DNA from: Streptomyces cathayae
Lineage (GTDB): Bacteria; Actinomycetota; Actinomycetes; Streptomycetales; Streptomycetaceae
Direction: 5' to 3'
Assembly (NCBI RefSeq): GCF_029760955.1
Contig: NZ_CP121682.1
Coordinates: 5,208,001-5,272,000, forward strand
DNA length: 64,000 bases
Below, one piece after another: positions 1 through 9,920 of this stretch (positions are counted from its first letter, which is position 1; each line of letters starts with the position of its first letter). The translations under genes were made by a program, and so were the position numbers. The notes under the pieces are model-generated. The model saw only the letters and a program-made list of their open reading frames with translations. It was not told where the DNA came from and did not search any database.

Positions 1-1335
1 GTGCTGCGGCCGACGACACGCACACCGGTGCTCGTCTGCCACCCGGAGGACCACCACTGGTTCAGCGGGATGCGGGTGCTGCCCGACCTCACCCGCGTGT
101 GGGTGCCCCAGCAGGAGACCGAGGACCACCTGCTCCCCGGCGAGAACCCCGCGCGCGTGCTGCGCGTCGAGACCGTCGACAGCCTTCCGCCCGGCCTCGC
201 CCTGCTCGACGCCCCCGACATCGACTCCCTCGTCTCCGACAACCGCGTCCTCGCCGCCGAACTCATCTGCGCGGCGGACATCTGGGTCATGGTCACCACC
301 GCCGCCCGCTACGCCGACGCCGTCCCCTGGCGCATGCTGCGCGCCGCCAAGGAGTACGACGTCAGCCTCGTGACCGTCCTGGACCGGGTGCCCCATCAGG
401 TGGTGTCCGAGGTGTCGCGGCAGTACGGTGCCCTGCTCACCAAGGCCGGACTCGGCCACGTACCGCGCTTCACCGTGCCGGAGCTGCCCGAGTCGGCCTG
501 GGGCGGCGGGCTGCTGCCGGCCTCCGCCGTGGCGGCGCTGCGGACCTGGCTCGTCCACCAGACGCAGGACCCCGCCGCCCGCGAGCACGTCATGGCGCGG
601 ACCGCCCAGGGCGTCCTCGACTCCCTCAACTCCCGCATGCCGGAACTCGCCGGTGCCGCCGCCGCGCAGCACGCCGCCGCGCTGCGGCTCACCTCCGCCG
701 TCGACGGGGCGTACGACAGCGAGCACTCGCGGCTGCGCGGTCGGCTGCAGGCCGGGGCCGTGCTCGCCGGCGACGCGCTCAAGCGGTGGCGCGCCTTTCC
801 GCTCGACTGCACTCCCGTCGAACTCCTCGACACCCTCGTGGAGAGCCTGGGCGCCCTGCTGCTGTGCGCCGTCACCGCCGCCGACGAGCGGGTCGACGCC
901 GCCTGGCGACGCGAACCGGCCGCGAACGCACCCGAGTTCACCGACCGTGACGGGGCGGTGGAAGGCGCCGAGCACCGGATCGGGCTGGCCGTACGGCGCT
1001 GGCGGCGCGAACTGGAGGAGTACGCCGAGGAAGAGGTACGCGAACTCGACCACGCCCCGGCGCCGGACCCCGAGACGGTCACCGCCCTGGCCGCCACCGC
1101 GTTGCTGAGCGGGCGCCGGGAGTGGACCGCGGGGGAGAAGCTCGCCGAACGGATCGGCGCGCACGGGGCGTTGCGGCTGCGCGACCGGGGCGGGCGGCTG
1201 CTTCTCCAGCACGTGAACCGGATCATGCACACCGAACGCGAGCGACGGCTCGCGCCGCTCGACGCGCTCGAGGTGCATCCCGAACCCCAGGCCGAACTCA
1301 TCGCCGCGTTGTCCGTACTGCAGAAGGAGAGGTGA
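1..1335 (+). CDS. Dynamin-like GTPase, 5' end cut by window edge
   Basis: The reading frame is open from base 1 and is probably the C-terminal four fifths of a larger GTPase. The P-loop (G1) is not in the window. Residues 3-10 (RPTTRTPV) look like switch I, matching the RPTTAAP stretch of the next gene, and LLDAPDIDS at residues 68-76 looks like the G3 motif. The remainder is helical and charged, as in dynamin-like/YfjP-like families. The stop overlaps the Shine-Dalgarno region of the next GTPase, and the two are almost certainly co-transcribed. Such tandem GTPase pairs are common in Streptomyces; the cellular role is not established from the sequence. The GTG at base 1 is only the first possible codon, not a believable start. 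Confidence 0.75.
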   Translation: MLRPTTRTPVLVCHPEDHHWFSGMRVLPDLTRVWVPQQETEDHLLPGENPARVLRVETVDSLPPGLALLDAPDIDSLVSDNRVLAAELICAADIWVMVTTAARYADAVPWRMLRAAKEYDVSLVTVLDRVPHQVVSEVSRQYGALLTKAGLGHVPRFTVPELPESAWGGGLLPASAVAALRTWLVHQTQDPAAREHVMARTAQGVLDSLNSRMPELAGAAAAQHAAALRLTSAVDGAYDSEHSRLRGRLQAGAVLAGDALKRWRAFPLDCTPVELLDTLVESLGALLLCAVTAADERVDAAWRREPAANAPEFTDRDGAVEGAEHRIGLAVRRWRRELEEYAEEEVRELDHAPAPDPETVTALAATALLSGRREWTAGEKLAERIGAHGALRLRDRGGRLLLQHVNRIMHTERERRLAPLDALEVHPEPQAELIAALSVLQKER

Positions 1336-1338
1336 GCG

Positions 1339-3315
1339 GTGACCGCCGTCACTGACCAGGACCGCACCGAGCACCCTGAGCGTTCCGACCGCCCGGACGC
1401 GGAGGGCGGATCCCCCGAGGCCCAGGACGCGAAGGGCGGGTACGCGTACCGGGACGACGGGCACGAGGGGCACGAGGGGCACGAGGGGCGCGAGGGGCGC
1501 GAGGGGCACGAGGGGCGCGAGGGGTACGACGGGTACGGGGACGACACGGGCGACAGGGAGGGCGACGGGAGGCCCTCGAAGGGGCCGGCCTCGCAGGCTC
1601 CCTGGGACGACGGGCTGATCGCGCGGCGGGGGAGCAGGGCCGCCGGGACCGGGGCCGCCGGGACCGAGCGGTCCGCCGTGCTGGAGGCCCGTAAGCCCGC
1701 ACCGCAGACCGTGACCCCCCTGGTGTACGACCCGCCGCTGCTCTCGCGGCTGGACGCGTTGCACGAGCTGGTGGGGCTGTCCCGGGCCCGGCTCGACAGC
1801 CGGACGCTGGCCGGGGCGGGCCGGGTCCTCGACGAGGCCACCGTGCGACGCCGGCTCTCCGGACAGCACACCGTGGTCGCCATCGCGGGCGCGACCGGCA
1901 GCGGCAAGTCACAGCTGTTCAACACGCTGGCCGGGGTCGCCATCTCGGAGACCGGCGTACGGCGGCCGACCACCGCCGCACCCATCGCGTGCAGTTGGAG
2001 CGACGGTGCCGCGAGCCTCATCGAACGGCTCGGCATCCCGCCCCGGTTGCGCCGCCGTCCGCTGCAGGCGATGGCGGACGCGGACGACCGGCTGCGCGGA
2101 CTCGTCCTCGTCGATCTGCCGGACCACGACTCGGCGGCCGTGCAGCACCGCGAACAGGTGGACCGGGTCCTGGCCATGGTCGACGCGGTCATCTGGGTCG
2201 TCGACCCCGAGAAGTACGCCGACGCGATGCTGCACGAGCGCTATCTGCGGCCCATGGCCGCCCACGCGGAGGTCATGTTCGTCGTCCTCAACCAGATCGA
2301 CCGGCTCCCCGGGGAGGCCGCCGAGCAGGTCCTGGACGATCTGCGGCGCCTGCTCGACGAGGACGGCATCGCCCTGGGCGAGTACGGAGAACCCGGCACG
2401 ACGGTGCTCGCGCTGTCCGCGCTCACCGGCGACGGGGTCGACGAGCTGCGGGAGGCGCTGGGCCGGTTCGTGGCCGAACGCGGCGCCGCGGGCCGCCGTA
2501 TCGGCGCGGACGTCGACGTCGCCGCCGCCCGGCTGCGGCCCGTCTACGCCCACCGCCGGTGGGCCGGGCTGAGCGAGGAGGCGCGGGAGGAGTTCTCGGA
2601 CCGGCTCGCGGACGCCGTGGGCGCCGGCGCGGCGGGCGAGGCGGCCGAACGCGCGTGGCTGCGCAACGCCAACCGGGCGTGCGGCACCCCGTGGCTGCGG
2701 CTGTGGCGCTGGTGCCAGGACCGGGGCGGGCCGCCCACCGGGAAGTTCCCGCAGCGGACGCAGCCCGACCAGGAGGTCACGGCCCGGCAGCGGGTGGAGC
2801 AGGCGGTGCGCACGGTGTCCGACCGTGCCTCCCAGGGCCTGCCCGCGCCCTGGGCGCAGGCGGTGCGCGAGGCCGCCGTACGGGGCTCCCAGGGGCTGCC
2901 CGAGACGCTGGACGCCCTCGCCGTGCGCGCGAGCCTGCCGCCGGGGCGGCCGCCGCGGCCCGGGTGGTGGCCGGTGGCCGTGCTCGCCCAGGCGTCCATG
3001 ACGATCCTGCAGTTCGTCGGCGGACTGTGGCTGCTGGGCCAGATCATCGGGTTCATGTCGCCGAACCTGGGGGTGCCGGTGCTGCTGATGGTGATCGGCA
3101 TCGTCGGCGGGCCGCTCATCGAGTGGAGCTGCCGGATGGCCGCCCGCGGTCCGGCCCGGCGGCACGGGCAGGAGGCGGAGAGACGGTTGCGGGAGGCGGC
3201 CGCGGGGTGCGGACGGGCTCGCGTCCTGGACCCGGTGGCGGCGGAGCTGCTGCGGTACCGGGAGGTACGGGAACAGTACGGTCGGGTGGTGGGGGCGGGT
3301 GCCGGGGTGAACTGA
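1339..3315 (+). CDS. YfjP-family GTPase with C-terminal membrane hairpin
   Basis: A 658-residue protein. Its GTG start is preceded by AAGGAGAGG six bases upstream. Residues 1-130 are a low-complexity acidic extension with a GHEG/GREG repeat. The GTPase domain follows, with P-loop GATGSGKS near residue 184, G3 DLPDHDS near 260 and NQID (G4) near 317. Two hydrophobic segments between about residues 546 and 597 should anchor it in the membrane. It partners with the upstream GTPase gene, being three bases from its stop, so the two probably act together, perhaps as a heteromer. Transcription probably ends at the large palindrome immediately downstream. The family is recognised with confidence; the exact process is not known. 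Confidence 0.88.
   Translation: MTAVTDQDRTEHPERSDRPDAEGGSPEAQDAKGGYAYRDDGHEGHEGHEGREGREGHEGREGYDGYGDDTGDREGDGRPSKGPASQAPWDDGLIARRGSRAAGTGAAGTERSAVLEARKPAPQTVTPLVYDPPLLSRLDALHELVGLSRARLDSRTLAGAGRVLDEATVRRRLSGQHTVVAIAGATGSGKSQLFNTLAGVAISETGVRRPTTAAPIACSWSDGAASLIERLGIPPRLRRRPLQAMADADDRLRGLVLVDLPDHDSAAVQHREQVDRVLAMVDAVIWVVDPEKYADAMLHERYLRPMAAHAEVMFVVLNQIDRLPGEAAEQVLDDLRRLLDEDGIALGEYGEPGTTVLALSALTGDGVDELREALGRFVAERGAAGRRIGADVDVAAARLRPVYAHRRWAGLSEEAREEFSDRLADAVGAGAAGEAAERAWLRNANRACGTPWLRLWRWCQDRGGPPTGKFPQRTQPDQEVTARQRVEQAVRTVSDRASQGLPAPWAQAVREAAVRGSQGLPETLDALAVRASLPPGRPPRPGWWPVAVLAQASMTILQFVGGLWLLGQIIGFMSPNLGVPVLLMVIGIVGGPLIEWSCRMAARGPARRHGQEAERRLREAAAGCGRARVLDPVAAELLRYREVREQYGRVVGAGAGVN
1459..1530 (+). 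repeat. Nine-base coding tandem repeat
   Basis: Eight consecutive 9-bp units of the form gggcacgag/gggcgcgag/gggtacgac lie in frame and encode alternating GHE/GRE/GYD triplets, residues 41-64 of the YfjP-type GTPase. The copy number is a whole number of codons, so expansion or contraction changes length without breaking the frame. Confidence 0.85.
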
Positions 3316-3320
3316 GGCAG

Positions 3321-3376
3321 CGGCGCGGGTACCGGCAGAGGTACCGGTACCGGTACCTCTGCCGGTACCCGCGCCG
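3321..3376. terminator. Perfect 56-bp palindrome, probable terminator
   Basis: Bases 3321-3348 are the exact reverse complement of 3349-3376. There is no spacer: the centre is a run of overlapping ggtacc sites. It starts six bases after the GTPase stop codon and ends about 160 bases before ssbB. No U-tract follows, as is usual for Streptomyces hairpins. Being symmetrical, it could act in both directions. Confidence 0.6.
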
Positions 3377-3539
3377 TGACTCGTTCGGGTGGCGGAGTTC
3401 TCCACAGTGCGGTGGTGGTCCACAGGCCTCAGCGGGCCCGGCCCGGAGGGTGCAGTCTGACTCGCATCCGTACGGGACGGGCCCGTACGCGTATCCGCCC
3501 GGCGCCGGTGCCGGCGTCCGGACGGGGGAGGCAGGCGCG

Positions 3540-4067
3540 ATGAACGAGACGACGATCTGCGCGGTGGGCAATGTGGCGACGCGGCCGGTGTACCGGGAGA
3601 CGGCCTCCGGGCCGGTGGCGAGGTTCCGGCTGGCGGTCACCTCGCGGTACTGGAACCGGGAGAAGGAGAGCTGGGTGGACGGGCACACCAACTTCTTCAC
3701 GGTGTGGGCCAACCGGCAGCTCGCCACCAACAGCATGGCCTCGCTGTCGGTGGGCGAACCCGTGCTGGTGCGGGGGCGGCTGAAGGTGCGTACGGAGACC
3801 CGTGAGGGGCAGCAGGGCCGGACCTCGGCGGACATCGAGGCGGTGGCGATCGGCCACGACCTGGCCCGGGGCACGTCGGCGTTCCGGCGTTCGGGCCGGC
3901 CGGAGCAGCAGGCCTCCCCGGACCGGCCGGAGCCGGCCTGGGAGACGGGAGCGGGCGGCACGGCCGCCTCCGGCGAGGGCGCCGGGACGGCCGAAGTGGC
4001 GGGTACGGCCGACGGGTCCGGGACCGTCGTCACCCAACGTGTACCGGAACCGGCCATGGTGACGTGA
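3540..4067 (+). CDS. ssbB: Single-stranded DNA-binding protein, SsbB type
   Basis: A 175-residue protein with an OB-fold SSB domain in residues 1-105, beginning MNETTICAVGNVATRPVY and containing the conserved NFFTVWANRQLA and VLVRGRLKVRT strands. It binds single-stranded DNA. The C-terminal 65 residues are Gly/Ala/Thr-rich and lack the acidic DDDIPF-like tip through which housekeeping SSBs recruit replication and repair proteins. Streptomyces carry such a tail-less paralogue, SsbB, tied in S. coelicolor to chromosome segregation at sporulation. The ATG start is preceded by a purine-rich ggggaggcag. The gene is monocistronic as far as can be seen. Confidence 0.9.
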   Translation: MNETTICAVGNVATRPVYRETASGPVARFRLAVTSRYWNREKESWVDGHTNFFTVWANRQLATNSMASLSVGEPVLVRGRLKVRTETREGQQGRTSADIEAVAIGHDLARGTSAFRRSGRPEQQASPDRPEPAWETGAGGTAASGEGAGTAEVAGTADGSGTVVTQRVPEPAMVT

Positions 4068-4348
4068 TGTCAGCGGTCGGGCTCCGGTGACGGGGCTGAC
4101 CGAAGTGCGGCTTATCGGCGATTGGGCGGGAAACGGCCCCGGGATGATTTGTCGACAAGTCCTGTTCGTCCCCGCCTCGGCGATAACGATTGCGAGTCGG
4201 ATCATGCCTCCGAGCTGATCATCGGCAGGTGCGCTCCGAGGGCGTACTTAGGATGCCGGGCATGGCTCCCGGGGCTCTCGGGGCCGGTGATTCTGCTGGT
4301 GGGGCCCGTCCCCCCACGTCTGACGGGTCCCGCTCGGAGGGGAAATCG

Positions 4349-5791
4349 GTGTTTGCTGCGTTGTCTGTGTTCTCTGCGCGCCCTGTGTTGTCCGCGCCCC
4401 GGCGTGCGACGGTGACCCGTCTCGCCGCAGGGACGCTGGTGTCCGGACTCGTCGCCACCGGTGTGCTGGCCGGCGCCGGGACGGCTGCTGCCGCTTCCGG
4501 TACTTCCGGCACGGTGCGCGGTGAGGGAGGGGCGGCCGCCACGGGAGAGGGCCTGAAGACGTACGGCGAGGCCGTGATCCGCGGTGCCGCCGGGGACCAG
4601 CAGGTGTCGGCAGGGCTGTTCGAGATGTTCGTCGAGGGCGGCGGCATGCTGCAGACGTACGGCGTCGACATCCACACCCCCACGCAGACGGACGCGAAGT
4701 ACTACGAGACCGCGTGGAGCGGCACCTCGCTGGGCGCCGACGAGGACGCGGGCCGGATCAGCTGGATCCTGCGCAACTCCTACCCCCAGGTGAACGACCT
4801 CGCGGCGCTCGCCGACCGGGCGGGCGTCCGGGGCCAGCTCACCGAGCAGGACGCGGCGGCCGGTACGCAGGTGGCGATCTGGCGCTACTCCGACGACGTG
4901 GACGTGGAGGCCGTGAACCCCCAGGCGGAGCAGCTCGCGGACTACCTGGAGAAGAGCGCCCGAAGCCAGCGGGAGCCGAGGGCGTCGCTGACCCTGGAGC
5001 CGCCGGCCGTCTCCGGCCGTCCGGGTGAACTGCTCGGCCCGGTGACGGTGCGCACGGGCGCGGACAGCGTGACGGTGTCACCGCCGGCGGACGCCGCCAC
5101 GAGCGGGGTGCGGATCGTCGACCGGGACGGCGAGCCCGTCACCACGGTGGCGGACGGCGGCGAGGTGTTCTTCGAGATACCCGAGGACACGCCGGCGGAC
5201 ACGGTCGAGCTGACCGTGCAGGCCTCGACCACCGTGCCGGTCGGCCGGGCCTTCGCCTCCGACAGCCGCAGCCAGACCCAGATCCTGGCCGGCTCCAGCA
5301 CCTCGACGGTCTCCGCGACGGCGAGCGCGACCTGGGCGGAGCGGGGCGCGATACCGGCCGTGTCCGCCCGGACGAACTGCGCCGAGGGCGGCGTCGACGT
5401 CACCGCCCTCAACCAGGACGACGAGCCCTTCACCCTCGAGCTCGCGGAGCGCGAGTACACCGTCGAGCCGGGTGAGTCCCACACGGTGACGGTCCCGCTG
5501 GCCGAGGACCGGGCGTACGACTTCACGGTCCTCGGCTCGGACGGCTTCGAGAAGCGGTTCACCGGCATGCTCGACTGCCGGACCCGGGCCGCCGAGACCG
5601 GCGTGGACGTCCAGACCCTCAGCGGGCCCACCCCCACCCCCCTCGGCGGCACGGCCGCCGACGTCAACCTCGCCGCGACCGGCGCCTCCAGCCTCACCCC
5701 CTGGATCGTCGGCACCGCCATCACCCTGGTCGTCCTCGGCGGCACGGCCCTGGTCATCACCCGCCAGCGCGAGACAGCCCGGGAGAGCTGA
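4349..5791 (+). CDS. TQXA-domain surface protein, LAATG sortase substrate
   Basis: A 480-residue cell-wall protein. The GTG at 4349 has GGAGGGG just upstream and gives an immediate signal peptide (LAAGTLVSGLVATGVLAGAG then Ala-rich). Longer upstream frames lack one. A TQXA (thioester) domain spans roughly residues 75-210, with TQVAIW at 173-178 supplying the family's glutamine. The position that normally reads YCVDIHT is YGVDIHT (Gly105, codon ggc), so the thioester-forming cysteine is missing. Ig-like beta regions follow. The C-terminus has a class E sortase motif LAATG at 441-445, a transmembrane helix and an Arg-rich tail, so anchoring to peptidoglycan is expected. Without the cysteine it should not form the covalent adhesin bond. 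Confidence 0.85.
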   Translation: MFAALSVFSARPVLSAPRRATVTRLAAGTLVSGLVATGVLAGAGTAAAASGTSGTVRGEGGAAATGEGLKTYGEAVIRGAAGDQQVSAGLFEMFVEGGGMLQTYGVDIHTPTQTDAKYYETAWSGTSLGADEDAGRISWILRNSYPQVNDLAALADRAGVRGQLTEQDAAAGTQVAIWRYSDDVDVEAVNPQAEQLADYLEKSARSQREPRASLTLEPPAVSGRPGELLGPVTVRTGADSVTVSPPADAATSGVRIVDRDGEPVTTVADGGEVFFEIPEDTPADTVELTVQASTTVPVGRAFASDSRSQTQILAGSSTSTVSATASATWAERGAIPAVSARTNCAEGGVDVTALNQDDEPFTLELAEREYTVEPGESHTVTVPLAEDRAYDFTVLGSDGFEKRFTGMLDCRTRAAETGVDVQTLSGPTPTPLGGTAADVNLAATGASSLTPWIVGTAITLVVLGGTALVITRQRETARES

Positions 5792-5903
5792 ACCGACACG
5801 GTGGAGATCGCCCGGACCGCGGTGGGCATCGCCACCGGGACGCGGTCTGCCAGAGTGCGCCACCCGGTGCCGGCAGGTGTTGTGGTGCGCGGGAGGGGGC
5901 GGG

Positions 5904-6314
5904 ATGAGCGTGGTGTGGGCGGCGACGTCACCGGAATCGGCGCGGTTCCACCCGGTTGAGAGACGTTCAGAGGTGAAGGATCTGTCAGATCGCTTCAACA
6001 GCCTGCGTTCCCGTGGTCAGGGGTACGTCGAGGTTCGGTCGCCGCACAGGGAGTTCCCGGTGCTGATCCTGGCTTTTCGAGATGATCACGCGGTCGTCCA
6101 TCTGATGAGCGACGCTGAGCGGATGTCTCTGCTCGTGGGAGACGGCACCGTGCCCTCGGGGACCAAGGTCGAAGTCCCGATCATGGACGACCTCGCCGCG
6201 TTCGCCGGCGACTTTGTCCTGGGTGCCGAGTGCCGATCGGGCATGGGGCCTGGTGCACCACTTCATCCGGACGGGCCGTGGGAGGTCTGCCCGGTTCCGG
6301 GGTTGTTCCGCTGA
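5904..6314 (+). pseudogene. Immunity-like protein, probably frameshifted 3' end
   Basis: A 136-residue ORF with ATG preceded by gggagggggcggg. The middle (PVLILAFRDDHAVVHLMSD, then VEVPIMDDLAAFAGDFVLG) resembles small Imm1-like immunity proteins of actinobacteria; this assignment is from pattern memory only. After residue about 112 the frame degenerates into a Gly/Pro-rich tail. The +1 frame starting at 6241 instead reads AWGLVHHFIRTG, a plausible amphipathic closing helix, and runs to a stop at 6325-6327. This suggests an indel around 6235-6242. No toxin gene lies next to it, so it would be an orphan immunity gene or a decaying remnant. Confidence 0.45.
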
Positions 6315-6492
6315 CAGCCGACGGTGACATCAGTGAGGGCGGACAGCCATGACCACCGGCAGCCACGTCCGGCACCTCTGCGTGCGGTGGGCCGCAGCCA
6401 CGCCGGAGAAGCAGGACGTTGGTCGACAAGACGGCCGCAGGCGACGGTCGCCCAGGGGCAGTCGTGGTTGTGCTGAGGGGCTGCCCGCGAAT

Positions 6493-6693
6493 TCACCAGG
6501 AGTGAGATCGCGTTCGACCGCGGCCGAGAAGCTTCCGGATCAGCAGGAACGTGCCCACGGCGATCAGAGCCGCCCCTATGAGGAGCAAGGCCATCCCGAC
6601 GGCGATCAGGAACGTCCCGATGAGGATCAGGAGTGCTCCCATCAGGACCAAGAGCGTTCCGATGATGAGGAGAAAGATCGCGAGGACGATCAC
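6493..6693 (-). CDS. 66-residue membrane peptide made of glycine heptads
   Basis: The GTG start at 6693 has a strong AGGAGG seven bases upstream on the minus strand. The peptide is almost wholly hydrophobic up to about residue 50 and ends in a basic tail (IRKLLGRGRTRSHSW). The hydrophobic part is six consecutive seven-residue units with glycine at the second position, for example IGTLLVL, MGALLIL and VGTFLLI. The DNA shows the matching 21-bp periodicity across about 6535-6665. The length suggests two tightly packed transmembrane helices with a glycine-zipper face. I recognise no family. Possible roles are a small membrane-stress or pore-forming peptide. Longer upstream extensions lack coding character. 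Confidence 0.55.
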   Translation of the reverse strand: MIVLAIFLLIIGTLLVLMGALLILIGTFLIAVGMALLLIGAALIAVGTFLLIRKLLGRGRTRSHSW

Positions 6694-6877
6694 GGTTGCC
6701 TCCTGTCCTCCCTCCCGCTCCCACCCCTTCCCCGCTGCCGTGCAAACACTCTGCTTCACGGTCACCAACGGCTTGTCGCAGCCGAGAGGCCATCCCCGGT
6801 CCGCTGGTTTTCGATCAGGACCGGTGCCGGGCCGTCTCTGGGGCGTGCGAGGCCGGCCGACGTCGGCCGGCAACGAC

Positions 6878-6919
6878 AGAAGCCCACGGCGTCTGAACCG
6901 GTCAGAGCCATGGGCTTCT
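6878..6919 (-). terminator. Hairpin after the 7012-7500 gene
   Basis: agaagccca (6878-6886) pairs perfectly with tgggcttct (6911-6919) across a 24-base loop. It lies 93 bases beyond the stop of the leftward membrane-protein gene and before the small peptide gene, the position expected for a terminator. The long loop makes it a weak candidate. The rest of 6694-7011 shows no gene. Confidence 0.35.
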
Positions 6920-7011
6920 CCGGTTCTGCCGGTCAGCCGGACCGATGATCAGTAGCCCGGCCACTGAGCACGGTTGCCGGCGCTTGCCACGCCCATGAGG
7001 CTCCACCGGCC

Positions 7012-7500
7012 TCACGTCTTGGTGATCTCCCGCGACCGCTGGGTGATCCACACGTAGCCCGCCAGTCCGAGCGAGCCACGCACCATGAAGTCGGCCCACA
7101 ACTGCATGAGCTCACCGGCATCCTCCCTCCGCAGGACCACCGACAAGGCCAGGGCGGTGAGGACTCCCGCGATCGCCAGGGTCGAAGCGTAGGTGACCAA
7201 GCCACCGTGGTGGGGTCCCAGCCTTGTACCCAGGAGCCCGGAGGGGATTTGCACGAGCACGTGGAAGCCCACGCAGTAGAACAGCAACCCGGCGAAGATC
7301 ACGATCGGGGGGATGTCTGCCGAAGGGTCGTCGGCTGGTGCTGCGCCGTAGGCATCGAGAGCCCAGGCCGGAGGGATCACGTAGGTGAACAGCAGGATCG
7401 TGCCACTCAGATGCATGGCGCCGAGGTGACGTGCGACCCGGCGGAGGAGGCCTTGGGGCAAGACGCTCGGTCCGAGCGGACCAGTCATACCTGTGTTCAC
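7012..7500 (-). CDS. Four-helix integral membrane protein, unknown function
   Basis: A 162-residue protein with a GTG start at 7500, an AGGGGGT Shine-Dalgarno-like stretch just upstream and an in-frame ATG twelve bases later. Four hydrophobic segments are visible at about residues 33-48, 64-86 (IPPIVIFAGLLFYCVGFHVL), 99-123 and 138-153. The C-terminus is short and basic. No catalytic or transporter motif was recognised. It is separated from both neighbours by gaps of over 300 bases and is probably monocistronic. Confidence 0.6.
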   Translation of the reverse strand: MNTGMTGPLGPSVLPQGLLRRVARHLGAMHLSGTILLFTYVIPPAWALDAYGAAPADDPSADIPPIVIFAGLLFYCVGFHVLVQIPSGLLGTRLGPHHGGLVTYASTLAIAGVLTALALSVVLRREDAGELMQLWADFMVRGSLGLAGYVWITQRSREITKT

Positions 7501-7634
7501 GCGACCCCCTGGCCCCTGACAGCGTCCCTCTGTCCCAGCGGCACAGTACAGCCACCGGTCAGGCCGCTTCCGCGCTGATCGACCAGCGGCGGTCGTGGTG
7601 ATCGCCCGCTGAGTCGTCCGAGGCCGTCGAAGAC

Positions 7635-7664
7635 GACCGACGGCGACCGACGGCGACCGACAGT
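7635..7664. repeat. Three 10-bp direct repeats upstream of ettA
   Basis: gaccgacggc occurs twice in tandem, with a third, imperfect copy (gaccgacagt) directly after. The remainder of 7501-7804 holds no gene. This is the leader region of ettA, and the repeats lie about 140 bases before its start. Confidence 0.6.
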
Positions 7665-7804
7665 GACGGATGAGCCTCAGGTGCCACCAGCGAAACCACA
7701 GGTCAGCGCCCCCTGGTCAGATGGGTTTCCCCCTGGGGGTGGCGGTCGGGCAAGATGGGGTGTATCTGCCCACTGCCTGATTTCAAGCTGCCGGACGGTT
7801 TCTC

Positions 7805-9469
<1,665 letters not shown>

Positions 9470-9473
9470 TCTC

Positions 9474-9920
9474 TTGCGGCACATCTACCGCTGCCCGCTG
9501 CGCTGGGCGGACATGGACGCGTACGGCCACGTCAACAACGTGGTGTTCCTCCGCTACCTGGAGGAAGCGCGTATCGACTTCCTGTTCCGCCCGGAGAAGG
9601 ACTTCCAGCAGGGGTCCGTGGTGGCGCGCCACGAGATCGACTACAAGCGGCAGCTCGTCCACCGGCACACGCCCGTGGACATCGAGCTGTGGGTCACGGA
9701 GATCCGGGCGGCGTCCTTCACCCTCACCTACGAGGTGAAGGACGGCGACCAGATCTACGTCCGGGCCTCCACGGTGATCGTGCCGTTCGACTTCGAGGCC
9801 CAGCGTCCGCGCCGTATCACCGCGGAGGAGAAGGAGTTCCTCCTGGAGTACACGGACGGCGGGGGCGGTGAGGGCGACGGGGACGCCGACGCCGATCAGG
9901 AGGAGGCCGTCGCGGCATGA
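9474..9920 (+). CDS. Acyl-CoA thioesterase, hotdog fold
   Basis: A 148-residue 4-hydroxybenzoyl-CoA thioesterase/YbgC-like protein. The signature RWADMDAYGHVNNVVFLRYL at residues 10-29 includes the catalytic Asp of the WxDxDxxGHVNN motif, and the rest is a single hotdog domain. The C-terminal 20 residues are a Gly/Asp-rich tail. It hydrolyses acyl-CoA thioesters; the natural substrate cannot be told from sequence. The TTG start lies four bases after the ettA stop, and the end overlaps the next gene by ATGA, so all three are one transcription unit. Confidence 0.88.
   Translation: MRHIYRCPLRWADMDAYGHVNNVVFLRYLEEARIDFLFRPEKDFQQGSVVARHEIDYKRQLVHRHTPVDIELWVTEIRAASFTLTYEVKDGDQIYVRASTVIVPFDFEAQRPRRITAEEKEFLLEYTDGGGGEGDGDADADQEEAVAA

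Noticed and set aside
1459..1530. Possible CRISPR-like short repeats
   Set aside because: Units are nine bases with no spacers and lie inside a coding sequence. No CRISPR array or cas gene was seen in the window.
396..2192. Long minus-strand ORF (598 codons) opposite the GTPases
   Set aside because: It is an antisense shadow of two well-supported genes. Its Ser/Arg-rich low-complexity product and lack of domains are typical of high-GC antisense frames.
6349..6955. Plus-strand ORFs rich in Gln/Asp/Glu across the glycine-heptad gene
   Set aside because: Their repetitiveness is the antisense reading of the 21-bp repeat; the minus-strand reading gives a coherent membrane peptide with a strong ribosome binding site.
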